Counted from the stretch's first letter, positions 47,340 through 60,463 are shown. The stretch is DNA of 64,000 nucleotides from Terana coerulea (GCA_024811115.1 JAKOGH010001194.1:1-64000); one strand, 5' to 3'. Notes: generated by a model from the sequence alone, not told the origin. A program made the numbers and translations.

Positions 47340-48827
47340 ATGTGCACCCCCGCCCCCAGCTTCCGGCCTCCTCGTCATCTCTCGTCATGGCTGCGCTCTC
47401 TCCCCATCAAAGCCGCGCTCGGCAAGACCGCGTTCATCACGGGCGCCGGCCAGGGCATCGGACGCGCCCTCGCCCTGCGCCTCGCACGCGACGGCCACGA
47501 TATCTCCATCGCGGAAATCCCGTCGGCGAAGGAGCGGGTAGCAGAAGTCGTGAACGAGATCGAGTCGTACGGAAGAAAGGCTATCTCTGTCGTCGCCGGT
47601 ATGTCGTACCCTCGCACAACCTTCGCCGACCCTGACGGACCCTTGTTCTGTCTTTCGTCAGACGCACGGGACCCGAAGCAGCTGTATGCGGCCATAGACG
47701 AGACGGTGGACAGGCTTGGGCCCAACCTGTTTGTCAGCGTGGCGAACGCCGGCGTCACGCAAGTCAAGCCTCTGCTTGAATGCACCCCTGAGTGAGTGCA
47801 CTTCTTAAAGTTCAATTGGCACGCATTCTTCGACGTCCCTGCGGCCCTGCATGGAGTTCGCGTATGCGGGTACCGTGACCGGCGGATTGTCCAACATCCG
47901 CGAATCCTGGGAACAGTGCCCGCGAGCGGCAAGGATCAGGCAATGCCAAGGCAGCAGGTCCGACACTGGTTCGACGGAAATGCATCAATGCATGGACACC
48001 ATGTTTTTGTACGCGTGTTCGTGATGTTGTCCTATCAAGGCGCATACAGGCAGTCGATGCGATTCCCCGCCACATATAGCCCCCGGATTAACCTTCGTCT
48101 TATTAACCCATCGATCCCAGGTTCATGGAAAACGAAGTCCGTCTGAACCTCCTCGGGCTCATGAACACGCACATCGCCGCCGCGCGGCAGATGGTCAAGC
48201 AGGGCTCCGGCGGCAGGATCATCGGCGCAGGGTCCATCGCTTCCTACCGCACAGCAGGCACGCCCCCTTCCCTCCCTCCTCGTGCCCCGTGATGGGCTGA
48301 TAGAGCTCACGCCCACGTGTCCGTTCGCGCAGAGAACCTGGGGCCGTACGGCGCGACGAAGTTCGCCGTCCGCGGCTTTACGGAGGCGGCCGCGAAGGAG
48401 TGGGCGCAGTACGGCATCCGCGTGAACGGTGAGCGTGCGTCAGTGTTGGCGGAGGGACAGCAGAGCTGAATGGGACTGTGGCGGGCGGCAGCGTACGGCC
48501 CTGGGATCGTGGACACGCCGATGTGGGATCACATTGATCGCGAACTCGCGCGCATCGTGCGTGCTGCGTTTTATTTCAAACGCTCTCCCCGGGGTGGCTG
48601 ACCGCGGTGGGCAGGAAAACATCAGCATCGGCGCCGCGAAGGACATCCGCGTGAAGCGCGACATCAAGCTCGGCCGGATACAGCAGCCCGAGGACGTCGC
48701 GAAGCTCGTCGCGTTCTTGGTCTCGGACGAGGGCGAGTACATCACGGGCCAGACGATCAAGACGTGCGGCGGCGCGTCCTCTGAACACCGCAGCCACTCC
48801 GGTGCTCGCTGCTCACATCAACTGTGA
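47340..48827 (+). CDS. Short-chain dehydrogenase, (S)-acetoin-forming diacetyl reductase-like
   Basis: A classical SDR. The cofactor motif is [25 protein letters not shown]; then [28 protein letters not shown], the catalytic Ser in [19 protein letters not shown] (Tyr and Lys), and [15 protein letters not shown]. The DTPMWDHID signature, with [16 protein letters not shown] and YITGQTI, resembles diacetyl/acetoin reductases of the BudC type. The reaction would be NADH-dependent reduction of diacetyl or a similar vicinal diketone. The start at 47340 ([11 protein letters not shown]) is in frame. A second candidate, MAALSP at 47388, would be in frame only if one C of the CCCC run at 47401-47404 were removed. 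One intron begins with GC (48258). The C terminus after CGGA is longer than usual. Confidence 0.8.
48258..48332 (+). other. GC-AG intron in the SDR gene
   Basis: The exon ends ACAGCAG and the intron begins GCACGC, ending CGCGCAG. No GT donor nearby keeps the frame. Splicing joins SYRTA to [10 protein letters not shown], which is the conserved SDR active-site context. Confidence 0.65.
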
Positions 48828-49842
48828 GGATGGCACCCAGAAGGCGTGTCTGGAATACTGGATAGTGTCAACTCTAGAGTCATTAGACTTCGATATCTCA
48901 TTTGGGCAGAACTCTACGGATGTACAATACCATGCGGGGAACACGACTTGGGCTAGATTGGCCGTCGGTTAACGATCAGCCGTCGGTCAGCGAGAAGTGT
49001 GCGACGCAAGGTTCTCAAGAACATTCAGTAGTATGTTTGTAGTGCTGGTTATCATATCTGCCGAATGTTTCGAAGCTATGTTTCTCATGGGGCAAGGGAC
49101 CCACATCATGAACGACATGCGGTGCAACACACTTAGGTAGGCAATCAAACCATGTTACAAAACGCTTTCTAACACTGTGTAATACACTTCCTAGATCTCA
49201 TATTGTTCATGGTATTGAGTTTGGAGCACCGGCGGTTCTCCTCAGTCAATATTCCCACGATAGCGCCACAAAGCCTTTGCCGTTAAGGGTATGTGGTTTC
49301 CACGATTGTAATTGGCTTTTACGGCAGCTTCAACGTCTCTTGCTGCTATCATATCGTATCAATGTGTATAGCTGTGAGTTGAGTTGTGCTCGCAGAGAAG
49401 GCCACTGAACATATCAACAACAGGTGCCGACCGTCTAGTTCCCGCTGCATCTCCCTTACCATCACCGCTCAGCCGACCCTGTGGCACAACCAACGTGGTC
49501 TTGACGACGACTTTCCAGATTCCGAAGCCGACATTGACCGACGCTGTATCCATGTCTTTGCATCGGAGACATGACGCATACGACCGCAGCGGCTCTCCAT
49601 TACAGCTGTCCATGGATCCGCTCTCTTATCTGTATGCGCCATTCAGTGCGTAGAGTTCCCTGAAGCGACATCAGCCAGGGCCGCTGATATCTCTCGGAGC
49701 CGAGTCCCTGTGATGCTCCTGCTGAACGTTAACTCGACGGAGATAGACCCGACGAAGCTTACTCTCTTGGGTATATATGAAGCGGAGAGCGTCACCCTTG
49801 CAGACCCCGCCGCCCTCTTTAGCGTCCCCTAGACGAACGACG
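48828..49842. other. Intergenic, promoter side of the NCS1 permease
   Basis: 1 kb. An open frame at 49384-49653 has no recognised motif. No gene is supported. Confidence 0.4.
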
Positions 49843-52041
49843 ATGTCAAAGCCCTTTCCACCGCCGTACCTGCGCCTCTCGGCATGGGCGCTGGAACCGG
49901 CCCCGTCTACGTTCGCGCCCAGCAACAAATGGTCTAACAGGGACATGGACCCGGTCGCCCCCGCCGACCGGACGTGGTCGACGTACAACTACGTTGCGTA
50001 CTGGCTCTCGGACGCACTAAATCCCGCGAACTGGGAACTTGCGTCCAGCATGCTTGCCATTGGTCTATCCTGGTAAGCCTGCTTCTTCAATGCAGCGCAA
50101 TCCACCCGGACTCACATGCACCAAGGCGGCAGGCTCTGCCCATCGTCGCCCTTGCGCACCTTATTATTGCCGTCGTCATGGTGCTGAACGGCACCATCGG
50201 CGCGCGGCTGCACGTTGGCTTTCCCGTCCTCAACCGCTCATCCTTTGGCTTCTGGTTCAGCTACTTCAGCGTGATCAGCCGAGTGGTCCTGTCTATGTTC
50301 TGGTTTGGTATTCAGACGTACATGGGGTCCGAATGCGTATACCAGGCGAGCTATACAAGTTCGCACTGAAGAAGCGCAGGCACTCACTCTGGCACCAGAT
50401 GCTCAAGGCTATTTGGCCAAGTATTCAACATTTGCCGAATCATCTGCCGGACGGGGCCAATATCACAAGCTCAGGTCAGGACGCGCTAGTCCTCGCTGTC
50501 ACGTATGCTGAAGATCTACGGCAGGCATGCTTTGTTATTTCCTGTATTGGCTGATCCAGGTATAAGTACCTTTACATTGACCGTATTGGCTGCCATTTTC
50601 GGCTCACGCCCGTCAGTTTCCGTTTTTGCTGGTCTCGCCACAACAGATCCGCTGGCTCTTTCTGGCGAAGGCCATGCTCGTGCCTCCTGTATGGCTGGCC
50701 ATGTTGATCTGGGCCGTCGTCAAAGTGCCTACGTCCCAAGGCTTCTTCGCACAACGCTCCGCGTTGTCCGGAAGCGCGCTCTCTTGGGCGTGGCTGAGTT
50801 CTATGAACAGCGCACTAGGCAACTACGCCACCTTGGCCGTCAATATCCCCGACTTTACAGTGAGTATATATTACTTACAACGCTTGGTGTTCACATACTT
50901 ACGTATACATGCTATGTGTTGTCCAGAGATATTCAAAGAACGAAAGAGCGTAAGCTACACGATGCCTTCAATGGCATGACAAGTACAGTTCTAACTTCGT
51001 CGCTGCAGCCAGTACATCCAACTTCTCATCATCCCAGTCGCATTCACGCTGACGAGCTTCGTCGGCACGACCGTCACTTCTGCCGGGACCGCTCTGTACG
51101 GCGAAGTCCTGTGGGACCCCCTCAAGCTCATAGACAGATGGGACAACCGCGCGGCGGCTTTTTTCGCCTCGTTCGCATTTATGTTCGCCGTCCTCGGCAC
51201 CAACATCTCCGCGAACTCGCTGTCTGCCGCCAACGACATGACGGTCCTGTTCCCGCGGTACATCAACATCCGTCGCGGCCAGGTCATCATCTCGATCTTG
51301 GCGGGATGGGCCCTCTGCCCATGGGAGGTACTGGCAAGGTGAGCGCGGATGCTTATTTGACGCACACTTCGTACCATTTTCTTACCACACGGCGGGCTCA
51401 GTGCGCAAGGCTTCCTGAGTTTTATGAGCGGTTACACCGTCTTCTTGGGGCCATTCGCGGGAATCATGGTCACTGACGTGAGTACATCCAGTTGCAGTAT
51501 CTATGTTCTATATTGATTCATTGACCTATTAGTATTGGCTGCTCCACCGTGGCCGTGTGGACGTTCCTGCGATGTACCGGCCTCACGGGCGTTATCGCTA
51601 CATCCATGGTTTTGTGAGCCCTTCATGCCTCTATCATCTGGAGGGATCCGCCAATGACTTGGCGTACACGACAATTTAGAACTGGCGAGCCGTCCTGGCC
51701 GTCCTGGCCTCAGTCGGGCCCACGTTCCCTGGTCTGATCAACTCCATCAATCCGAAGATTCTAGTGGGCGACGCCACGCACCTGTTCGACATTGCCTGGT
51801 TGTTCGGCGTAAGTGGAGGATATGCGGTGATACTGTTGTCGAAGAGCTGACCGCGGCACAGTTTTTTGTGGCGTCGGCGGTGTACTACGTCGCGTCCGTT
51901 GCCGTTCCTGCTGAGGAGACGTGCCTCGATCGGGCTGTACTTCCGGATGACGCCCTCGGAGAATTCGAGGATAGACAACCAGAGGATCCCGAGAAGGGTT
52001 CGGTCGACGAAGACAAACACTCCGAGCTGCAGCGTGCGTAG
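49843..52041 (+). CDS. NCS1-family nucleobase/allantoin/thiamine permease
   Basis: Starts MSKPFPPPYLRLSAW and ends EDKHSELQRA, stop at 52039-52041. All exons join in frame. NCS1 hallmarks are WSNRDMDPVAP, TWSTYNYVAYWLSDALNPANWELASSM, QALPIVALAHLIIAVVMVLNGTIGARLHVGFPVL, RSSFGFWFSYFSVISR, SMFWFGIQTYMGSECVYQ, WALCPWEVLASAQGFLSFMSGY and PFAGIMVTDYWLLHRGRVDVP. Twelve hydrophobic segments are apparent. It belongs to the FUR4/DAL4/THI7 group of plasma-membrane proton or sodium symporters, which import uracil, uridine, allantoin, thiamine or related compounds. The precise substrate cannot be told. The acidic C-terminal tail (DDALGEFEDRQPEDPEKG) may serve endocytic control. One intron starts with GC (50346). 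Confidence 0.9.
50346..50398 (+). other. GC-AG intron in the NCS1 permease gene
   Basis: The exon ends TACCAG and the intron begins GCGAGC and ends CACCAG. It joins GSECVYQ to MLKAIWPS, a strongly conserved NCS1 junction, in frame. Confidence 0.75.
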
Positions 52042-52338
52042 TCTACGTGTGACTACTCTCAGGTTCGAATTTTTGGAGGGGCTCTCAGGTCGGCGAGGCT
52101 GGGTATCTCGTCGCGCGAGGAGAAATATCACAAACAGTACAATATGTATATGACATGTAAAAGTACACTGATACCAGAAGATCCAGTTCCAACCACTGGC
52201 ATGTCCAAGGATATACCGCGTCCCAGGGAAGTTATTATACACAACCATAAATCGAACACAAGGACCATTGCGCGACCGCAACGGATGAACCACAATTATA
52301 ACATGTACAGCAATGGGAGAAGTTTTGGGGAAGACAAA

Positions 52339-54429
52339 TCATTTGTACACTGGTCGCCACGAGTTGTCCCTGACATGAAAGGGTCGCCAAGGGTAAGGGG
52401 AAAGGAAGTGCGAAACCGAGGTTGCACCAGAAACATAAAACCTACAAGCTTTCTCTGAATCGACTCTCAGCTGGAGCGGGACCAGCGCTGTTCGCTTCGT
52501 GAGGGGTGGGTCGTCGACGTCTGCCCCAACGGCAACAGGGTCGTCCAGGGGCACATGCGGCTCACGGCCCTCGGGGGCCTTCTCTTGCTGACGGAGACTG
52601 GGCTTGCGGATGACGTTGGCTGCCAGCCCGCTTGCGGCGCCTTCCTCATGACCATAGCCGTTTCCGCTGCCATTTCCGCTTCCGTACTTCTTTGTCGACC
52701 TGCAGAACGTCCGACAGAATGGTTAGCGCTTGGTCTCGCGCATCTCGCCCCCGAACCGCGAATGATGACTTACAGGATACCCTGCGTTGTTTGCGTGATG
52801 CTCATACTGAGGTAAGTCTTCTTCGCCATCAGTGTCGGGCTGTCTGCCGCGGGCTGGGTGGTAAGCATCGCCGTCTTCCTGGTCCCGCTCCTCCTCGACG
52901 CTGGAGCCTTCTTCCTCCGAGTCATCGCCTTCGTCTTCGCTGATGTATCCGACTGAGCGCACGGCAGCAGCGACGGGTCCGCTGCGCTCCATGCTCTCGC
53001 TCGCGACGAGGTAGCGGGCACACAGCATTCGGATGTCGTTCCACCATTCCAACATGTCGTCGTGTGAGCGCCCGCGGAAGGTCCAGGCGGGGCCTTGGCC
53101 CTTGCGCCCAGTGATTGAGCCCGCCAGGCTGCGCAGCGACCCAGTCTTGACGGTTCCCGTCCCGTCCTTGCGACCTTCGATGTGAAACTTGTGCGACGCG
53201 GCGGAGGGTGCGCTGGGAGGACCCAGCGTGCACATCGGCAGGAACAGGCTGAAGGTGGGGCGGTCTGCCTGGGCGGGGTCGCTCGAGGTGTATTCGTGGA
53301 GGAAGCCGGCGGGGGTAAGGACGTAGTATCCCTCGCGGTAGCTCCGCGTATACCGTTTCTTGCGCTCGAGAAGGCCGGTGTGGACAGGAAGCACGCTCGG
53401 GTCTTCCTTGCTTGGGTAGTGGATGTTCTCGGGATCACGAAGAGGCGTTTCCTGGGTCGATGAGGTGGTCTTCGCGGGCAGCAAACGCGATCCACTCGCG
53501 GTCAGGGGCGAGCGACGACATAGACCGCTCGAGTGCCTTCCAGATGTCCTGGATGCCGGAGTCCATGCGCGAACGCCATTCTTCGTACGTCGCCCAGGCC
53601 GATTGAAGAGCTTGGATTAGCGAGGCCTCGAACAGAGCGGAGAGGACTGGGTGAGCAGCAGCGACTTCTGGAGGGCATTCTCGGTGTGCACTTGTTTTAC
53701 CAGCTGGCGGAACACCATCTGATTCGCCACGTAGGGGTCGCTCTTCGCAGTTACGCTCATCGGTGTGTTCTTCAGTATAGAGATGTTCGTGCCCAGGTCG
53801 CCAATGAGCTTGGTCGATAGTTCGCGCTCTTTCGCGACGGCAGTCGCAAGCTTGCCGGTGTCATTCTGGATGTTCTTGATATGCGCCTTGATTTCGATTC
53901 TAAGCTTCTGCAAGTGTTGCACTATGGAGCCGTCAATGGTGCGACCGAGATTTGCGTGTTGGTCTGCAATGGCACGGGTTTTGTCGCGGATATGGTAATA
54001 AACGTCCTAGTACAGCAAGGCATACTGAGTGTACCGTGATGGCTGCGCTATTTGTAGTACTCACCTGCAGACCTCCTTCACCAAGGAACTGGTTGCCGGA
54101 CCGAAATGGCACCTGTATAACGGCTCCAAGCTTGGTCATTTCTCTCGCTATGTTGTTCTCGATGTCTGCCAACCCCTGACAAGAAAGTTCGCTCAGGCCC
54201 GCTATTCTTCAGTACGACCGTCGCTTGAGCTACTTACCTCAAAATATGCAATGAGCTGTTTGACAATGACCTTCCAGGCGGTGAATCTCTCGATGAGAAT
54301 ATCGGAGGGGCGTAAGTCATGAGGAGCCGTGTTCTTCTTGATCAAGGACTGCTGTCGCGAGACAGCCGAACCATGTCTACTGCTCGCGCGAGACGTCGCC
54401 CGCGAGAGGGAAACAGAGTCGTTCATCAT
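52339..54429 (-). CDS. SLM1/ASK10-like BAR-PH domain protein
   Basis: Starts at 54429 with a Ser/Arg-rich N terminus (SLSRATSRASSRHGSAVS). Then comes RPSDILIERFTAWKVIVKQLIAYFE, followed by a helical F-BAR-like region (DIENNIAREMTKLG, VYYHIRDKTRAIADQHANLG, VQHLQKLRIEIKAHIKNIQ, MVFRQLVKQVHTENALQKS). The PH domain follows (HTGLLERKKRYTRSYREGYYVLTPAGFLHEYTSS, then WTFRGRSHDDMLEWWNDIRML). An acidic, disordered C terminus ends at 52339. Such proteins bind PI(4,5)P2 at plasma-membrane eisosomes and act downstream of TORC2. The exon around HLIDP/ETPLRDPENIHYP changes frame near 53450-53456, where CCAGGAAACG appears to have one extra G. It is divergent from the PRM10-like gene. Confidence 0.8.
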
Positions 54430-55149
54430 GGTCTCCGGGTGGTATACGGATCGTGAACGTCGTGAGAGAGGTTGTCGTAGGTGTAAAAACGTGGAGGAGC
54501 GTGTAGATTGAAGGAAAGGGATATTTATTCGGACATTCAACCTCGAAAGCGGACTCAGACGCGTTCAACGGCCTGACGTCATTTAGCGCTTTGACACTGT
54601 GCTTTTACGTAACGCCCTCGCTGTGCAGTCTCGGTTTGAAATTGATGCGCTTGATGCGCTCTGCGTGCTGGTCTTCGACGATGGCGCCTACATACCATAC
54701 CTTGACCGTAAGCCTCATCTGTTCTGCTTACCACTCGAACTCTTCTTCCACTGGGGCGACCTTGGCTCAAATCACGGGTGCAGCGGCAACCATGGAATAC
54801 TTTAGATTCTTCGCTTTCGAGCTGCCGAAAACGCAGCTAGGGGATGGCTCTCGTCTCTCATACCTTCATCTCTCAACCTGAAAATCAAAACTACAGGATG
54901 TTGTAATACACGCGAACGTGGATTGGAGACAAGATGCTAATGTGAGCAGGGGCTAAAGGTACATTATATGTGAAGGGCCTTGCCTCTCGCTGGGAAAGCG
55001 GCTGACGTTTATCGAGCACAGTCCAGATTGTCATACCGTCCTCCTCAATGTTGTTAACTATCCCGCTGAAGAGGCTTGCAAGCACGCTCCTCCTCTCTTG
55101 CACTTCAGGCACTCTCATCTCTTGTCCTTCACTGGTCCTTTCCCCCAAG
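54430..55149. promoter_or_regulatory. Divergent region between the SLM1-like and PRM10-like genes
   Basis: 720 bp with both promoters. No other gene is seen. Short open frames have no motif. Confidence 0.4.
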
Positions 55150-57623
55150 ATGTCTGGTGCACCATCGAGCTCACCCTCTGCGCGTGCTTCGCGCGTGCAT
55201 TTCCCAGAAGGCCTCATCATGGAAACTTCAGATGACACTCAAGAACAGCACCACAACCCAGTCGAGTCGGCTACATCTTCCAGCTTTCCTTCCAAGGTCT
55301 CGATTCCTGTCTGCAGCTGGGGGGACAACGGGTTGGGACTTCCCTGACAGTCCGCGGCCTCCAGAACCTTCAGCCACCAGTGGTAGAGGGCTAGCTCCTG
55401 ATGTGGACTCTAGTCGCCGGAGCTCCGACAGCAGTGCATGTACCTGGGTAGATGCAGTCCCAACACCCACTCTGGGGACCCCCAAAGCCCACCGAACTCC
55501 TCTGTCATCCTACAAGCATCCTTATGAGATACAATCCCCACGAACGGCTGTCACTCCAAGATCCAGTCTGTCCAGATTCGAGGGCGCACGATATACCCAG
55601 GATGAAGACTATGACGGCTACGAGGACAGCCAATATGCCAATGGTGATACGCATGACCTGGAACAGGCCCTCGCGAGTACTGCCCAACTGTCCCATCGAA
55701 GGCGTGGCTACCTGTCGGGTTTGATTGACTTGTACAATGTGGCTGACGATGACGACAAACGCACCTACGAGACCAGGAGACGTGATTCCATTATACAAGC
55801 GTCACGCCGCCAATCGAAGGCGGAGAGCTCGCTGTCTTACGATGCCTGGGAGCTGCCATACAACGAAGATCTGGGAAAACCCGATTCAGACGAGGTCGAC
55901 GATCTCGAGAAGGACGCTCGCCGCCAGTTGACGTACAAGGAACGGATGAAGGAACGGCGCCGCATTCGCATTGAGTATAATATATGCAGTAAGCACTTAT
56001 TTAATCGCATTGTCAGAGCCATACTCACAAGATATGGCAGCAACTGAGACTCGCCAAGAATTCCTCATGACCTTCGCACGAGCGCAACTCGTGTTTGGAG
56101 CACCGTCGCACCGTATGGAATCTCAGTTGACCTCAGCCGCACGGATCCTCGAAGTGGACGCTGAATTCACTCACATGCCGGGCCTCATCATCGCGTCTTT
56201 CGGCGACGAGGAAACCAAAAGCTCGCAGATGCATTTTGCGAAATGTAGCGGCCATCTTTCCTTGGGCAATCTGCACCACCTCCACCGTATCTATAAGGCC
56301 GTCGTCCACGACGAGCTCAGTGCGAAGCAGGCCACAGAAGAGCTGAACGCGATGCTGAGCTGCGGACCAATGCTCCGGACCCCGGTTCGATTGTTCCTCG
56401 CATTCTGGATAGCGGCCCTCATTTGCCCCATCGCCTTCGGCGGGTCTTTCGTCGACATGTTTGTGGCAGGGCTCTGCTCGCTCTTCCTCGCCTGCGTACA
56501 AACGTACATCGCGTCCAGACGAAGTGTCATATATGCCAATGTCTACGAGTAAGTGGTCTGACGCTGCGTCAAATCTACACCCTCCTGACAATTTCACAGG
56601 ATCCTATCGGCTATCGTGGTCTCTTTCGTTGCTCGGGGACTGAGCACAATCCGCACGCAGATGTTCTGCTATGCCTCAATCTCATCATCGGCGGTTGTTA
56701 TGATTCTTCCAGGCTACCTTATTCGTAAGAATAACAACGCACTTTCCAAACGCATCCCCTGACTTTGACGCAGTGACTAGCTCCCTGGATCTAGCGTCCA
56801 AGAACATTCTGTGCGGTTCGATCAAGCTGGTCTACGCCCTTATCTATACGCTCTTCCTTGGATTCGCTCTGCAATTCGGGTCCGATCTCTTCCTCCTTTT
56901 CGACCACACCGCCCGCAGTGAACTCGACACTTTGGCGGCCCGCGCCGCCGCTGCCATCACTGTCACGGGCACCTACATCGCAGACCCCAGTGCGATCCTT
57001 CCGCAGAAGCTCGCCCGTGCCGGTTCGTTCACCTTCACGCCCTTCACGCCCGTGATTCGCGAGAACATCCTGGCCGGCTGCTACCGCCCGCCGTCTTTCC
57101 CGTGGTACCTGCAGCCTTTCCCGTGGTGGACGCAGTTCATCCTGGTCCCGATATTCGCCACGCTCTCGTCGTTCAACAACGAACAGCCCGTCGCCTGGGA
57201 CCTCGTCGTCATGGTCGTCATCGCGTGCATCGCCTACGCGGCCAACAAGGTCGCGGACCACTTCATCTTCAACCGGTCGGACGTCGTGTCTGCGATTGGC
57301 GCGTTTGTGGTGGGCTTCTTGGGCAACGTCTACTCGCGCAAGATGGGTGGTACCGCTTTCACGTCGATGGTCACCGGAGTGCTGTTCTTGGTTCCGGTAA
57401 GCATCGCCTCCTCTTCAGATGAATCGCCGCATCTCATGAATCGTGCCATCCAACGTAGTCCGGTCTGTCCGAAGCAGGTGGTATCACTGCGCAGAGTAGC
57501 GCCCCACAGATTGGTGCCGCCATGGTCACAGTAACGATCGGTATTACCGTCGGCCTGTTTGTGTCACAGGCACTGGTCTATCTCTTTGGCAGTCGCAAAA
57601 ATGCCGCCATGTTCTCGTTCTGA
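55150..57623 (+). CDS. PRM10-like ThrE-domain membrane protein (DUF1212)
   Basis: Starts MSGAPSSSPSARASRVHFPEG. The first about 270 residues are polar (GWDFPDSPRPPEPS, YNVADDDDKRTYETRR, LTYKERMKERRR). The ThrE domain then begins at TRQEFLMTFARAQLVFGAPSHRMESQL, with HMPGLIIASFGDEETKSSQ, and SLGNLHHLHRIYKAVVHDE. Membrane segments include LFLAFWIAALICPIAFGG, FVAGLCSLFLACVQTYI, AIVVSFVARGLS and FTSMVTGVLFLVPSGLSEAGGI. The end is SRKNAAMFSF, stop at 57621-57623. Yeast Prm10 is a pheromone-regulated membrane protein, and bacterial ThrE exports threonine; the fungal function is not established. The early frame SIPVCSWG continues as TTGWDFPD only if one G of the G6 run at about 55318-55323 is dropped. 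About ten membrane segments are expected. Confidence 0.85.
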
Positions 57624-57831
57624 GGAAGCGGGTCAAGCTACCGAGAGCATTGCATTTATCCACAGCCTGGCAACCTCTAATGTACAATGATGAAGCATGC
57701 AGTTTTTTTGACTACCAACGAAAGCACGATGTACGAGAGCATGAGAACGGCGGACGGTCGCAGTGGCACAGAATCCACTAAGCAAAACTGGATAAATACG
57801 TGAGAGATCAAAGGGTGTGTGTATGGTGCGA

Positions 57832-59925
57832 TCAACTCGAGGTCGGTGATACAACCGACGAGCCCTGCATCCGACTCCCGCTTTCGTGGAAGCTGGTGTA
57901 CCCACTCGATCGATACACCATACCGGTCCCCGTGCGGGGCAGCGGACGCGCACCACTCGGTGTTTGCCTATGCCGCAATGTTGGGGGCGCCCCGGGGGTA
58001 GCACGCCAGACGACAGAGAGTTGGATGTCGTATGGACACGCGGGGTAAACATCGAGGGCGTCCGCATCTCAGACTGCGGGTTTGAGAACGTGCGCGCTCG
58101 TTGCTGCAGAGGTGGAGATCTCATCGGCGAGGCGAAGCTCGCGAAGTCGGAGGTGTGCTGAGAGAAAGAGCGTGTTGGTGTCTTGAGGCTAGCCGTGGAG
58201 CGAGCTTGCAGAAGGTGAAGGGGGCGGTGACCGCTGGAGCTTGAGGATGAGGGCACCGAGGTGGACGACGAATTCTGCGAATAGCTGGAGGCGGCGGATG
58301 AGGCAGCCGCGCTCGATGTCGTCGATGCGGTGGAATCCGCTCTATTCCTAAGTGCAGGGGCAGACGCGATATTAGGTGTCGAAGCCTTGCGCACTATACG
58401 TGAATATGTCGATGAAGTGAGGGATGTCGCCGTGCCCACTGACGTTGCACTGGCGGAGGAGTCAGCGCGGCTCCCTTGTCGGCGAGGCCTCAAGAATGAG
58501 CGACAGCGTGCTAGGATGTGTCTCTTCCGATACACTCGACACAGGAGATGGTGACAGCGCTGCACGGCCGATGGACGCAGTAGCCCCCGAGTCTACTTCG
58601 TGAACTGGAAGCCTTGACAAGATTGAGGTGGGTGAGACTAAACGCGGCTGTTCAGCTCGCGCAGGCATGCGCGGGCCCGATGCGGCAGTAGATACTGCCC
58701 TCCCTCTTGGGATACGCAGTCCCGACCCAGGAGTTGCAGGTGTCATTGATGACTTCGCGGGGAACGATATGGACGCCGAACGAATGTTCGAATACGAAGT
58801 GGACTTGTGCGATAGCCCTAGCGAGGGAGATGCCAAGCGGCTTGCGGAAGGTCCAAGCTGAGGAAGAAGGGCGTGAGCTTGGGGAAGTGACTGAAACTGC
58901 ACGCTTCCGCTCGGTGATCGTCGAAATGAGACGACGAGTTAGGGCGGAGGGTGCGTCCTCATCTTCACTGCATACATGGCATGCATTAAGCACAGCATAT
59001 ACTTGTTAAATGCTGTCGGGGCTCACCTATCACTCCATCCGAGACCTGTTGTCAAGCCCATCCCGGCTTTGAGCAGTCGCCCATCGCGATGCCTTACACG
59101 CCGCCGTGCAGTATCTCGTGGATCTCGCTGTAGACCTGACTTGGTCGTATTAGAGCCCACTGCGGTCCAATCAATAAACGCATATTAAGCTTGAACGACG
59201 CACACGCACCAGTGGCGAGGGCTGAGGACACTCGCGGAACGATTCACGTCATCGTCCTCTTCGTCTACAGAATAAATAGAATGTGAAGGGGTGGACTGCG
59301 GAAGTAATTTGGAACGTGGCGAGAGTAGACCATCTCGAAACATGAGATGCCTAGGATGAATGAGCACGAATAATCTTGGAGATATGTGAACCGGTGGAAC
59401 TCACGGTAGTGGCGTATGAATGTCTATGCTCGAGTCCGACTCACTTCCGCCACCTTCGTCCAAGTCGGAATCATCATCCAGCAGCGAGCTGTAGATTGAC
59501 TCCAACGACCGATCCGCAAGGTCCTTCAGCCCGCCTTTCGGGCTGGTCTTCACTGAGCCACTCGCACGAAAGCTTGGAGACGCGGGTGTTGCCGCCGAGG
59601 ACCTCTTTCGTGGACGTGGGGTATTAGCGAGGATAGTACTGATATCTGGGCTGTCAGGTCTCCTCGGTGGCGACAGCGGGGTACTTGCAGGCTTCATTTC
59701 GGCTGAGGCACGTCCAGAGAGTCGCAAGGAGCTCTTCCAAGGCAAAGTGGGCGAGTCCCGGCGGGACGGTTCCTTCAGCTTGCTTATAGACCGCTTCCTG
59801 ACAGTGCCGAAGAGTGCGCTGGCGAGCTTGGGGCTCTGAGGGTCAAGTGAGAAATCGTTGACCATCTCGATGACCTGTTCGGTGTCGTCCTCGTCGAGAG
59901 ACATCATGGTATCGGCCTTGAACAT
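57832..59925 (-). CDS. Hypothetical Ser/Pro/Thr-rich, probably disordered protein
   Basis: No known domain. The start at 59925 gives MFKADTMMSLDEDDTEQVIEM, then KLASALFGTVRKRSISKLKEPS and many SP/TP sites (DSPTLPWKSS, TPLSPPRRPDSPDIS). Further minus-strand exons give SDLDEGGGSESDSS, then SIYSVDEEDDDVNRSASVLSP, LGLSHKSTSYSNIRSASI and SATSVGTATSLTSSTYS. The last part reads SFSQHTSDFASFASPMRSPPL and ends SSVVSPTSS, stop at 57832-57834. The density of SP motifs suggests a phosphoregulated (CDK or MAPK) cytoskeletal or nuclear protein, but this is inference. One-base frame changes are needed near 58470-58480 and 57985-58000. Exon joins in 58990-59400 are uncertain. Confidence 0.5.
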
Positions 59926-60463
59926 TTCGGGAGAGCGTGAAGCAAGTGTGAAGGTGCAAGGTTGAAAGAGAGCCACGAGTTGATGATGACACCGCTTGTA
60001 AGGAAAAAGCTGTTAAGGAACGGACAAGGCAGATCCCGGGTCAAAGTCCGTCTTCACGTTCTTTGACAAGGCCGCCGCCACGACCAGCCGGGCGGTGCTG
60101 CCTGAGAGAATGCAAGAATGGGAGAAGGGAAAGAAGGAGCTGCTCGCAGTCGAGGAAGAGTGTACTCATCAAATAGGCGGCGGTGAGCTGTGACAGCGTT
60201 GTTACGAACGATGATACTGCATCAACATTCCCCAGAATAATGAGAAGACATCACGGTGCGAAACAAGCCGTCAGATGGGGAACATGTGTGTACGAAGATG
60301 ACCGGAAGAGACAGAATCGCGGAGGCTACACCAAACTTCAATTGCAAGACATAAACGGCGCCTAACCTTGCACGATGGAACAGTTCTGATGGCTTTGAGA
60401 CTCGTACATACTACCCGTGCTCCGTCGAATGCCTTCTGGATAATCATACAAAGTCTCTACACA
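59926..60463. other. Intergenic
   Basis: 540 bp between two minus-strand genes. It should hold the promoter of the Ser-rich gene. No gene is seen. Confidence 0.4.
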
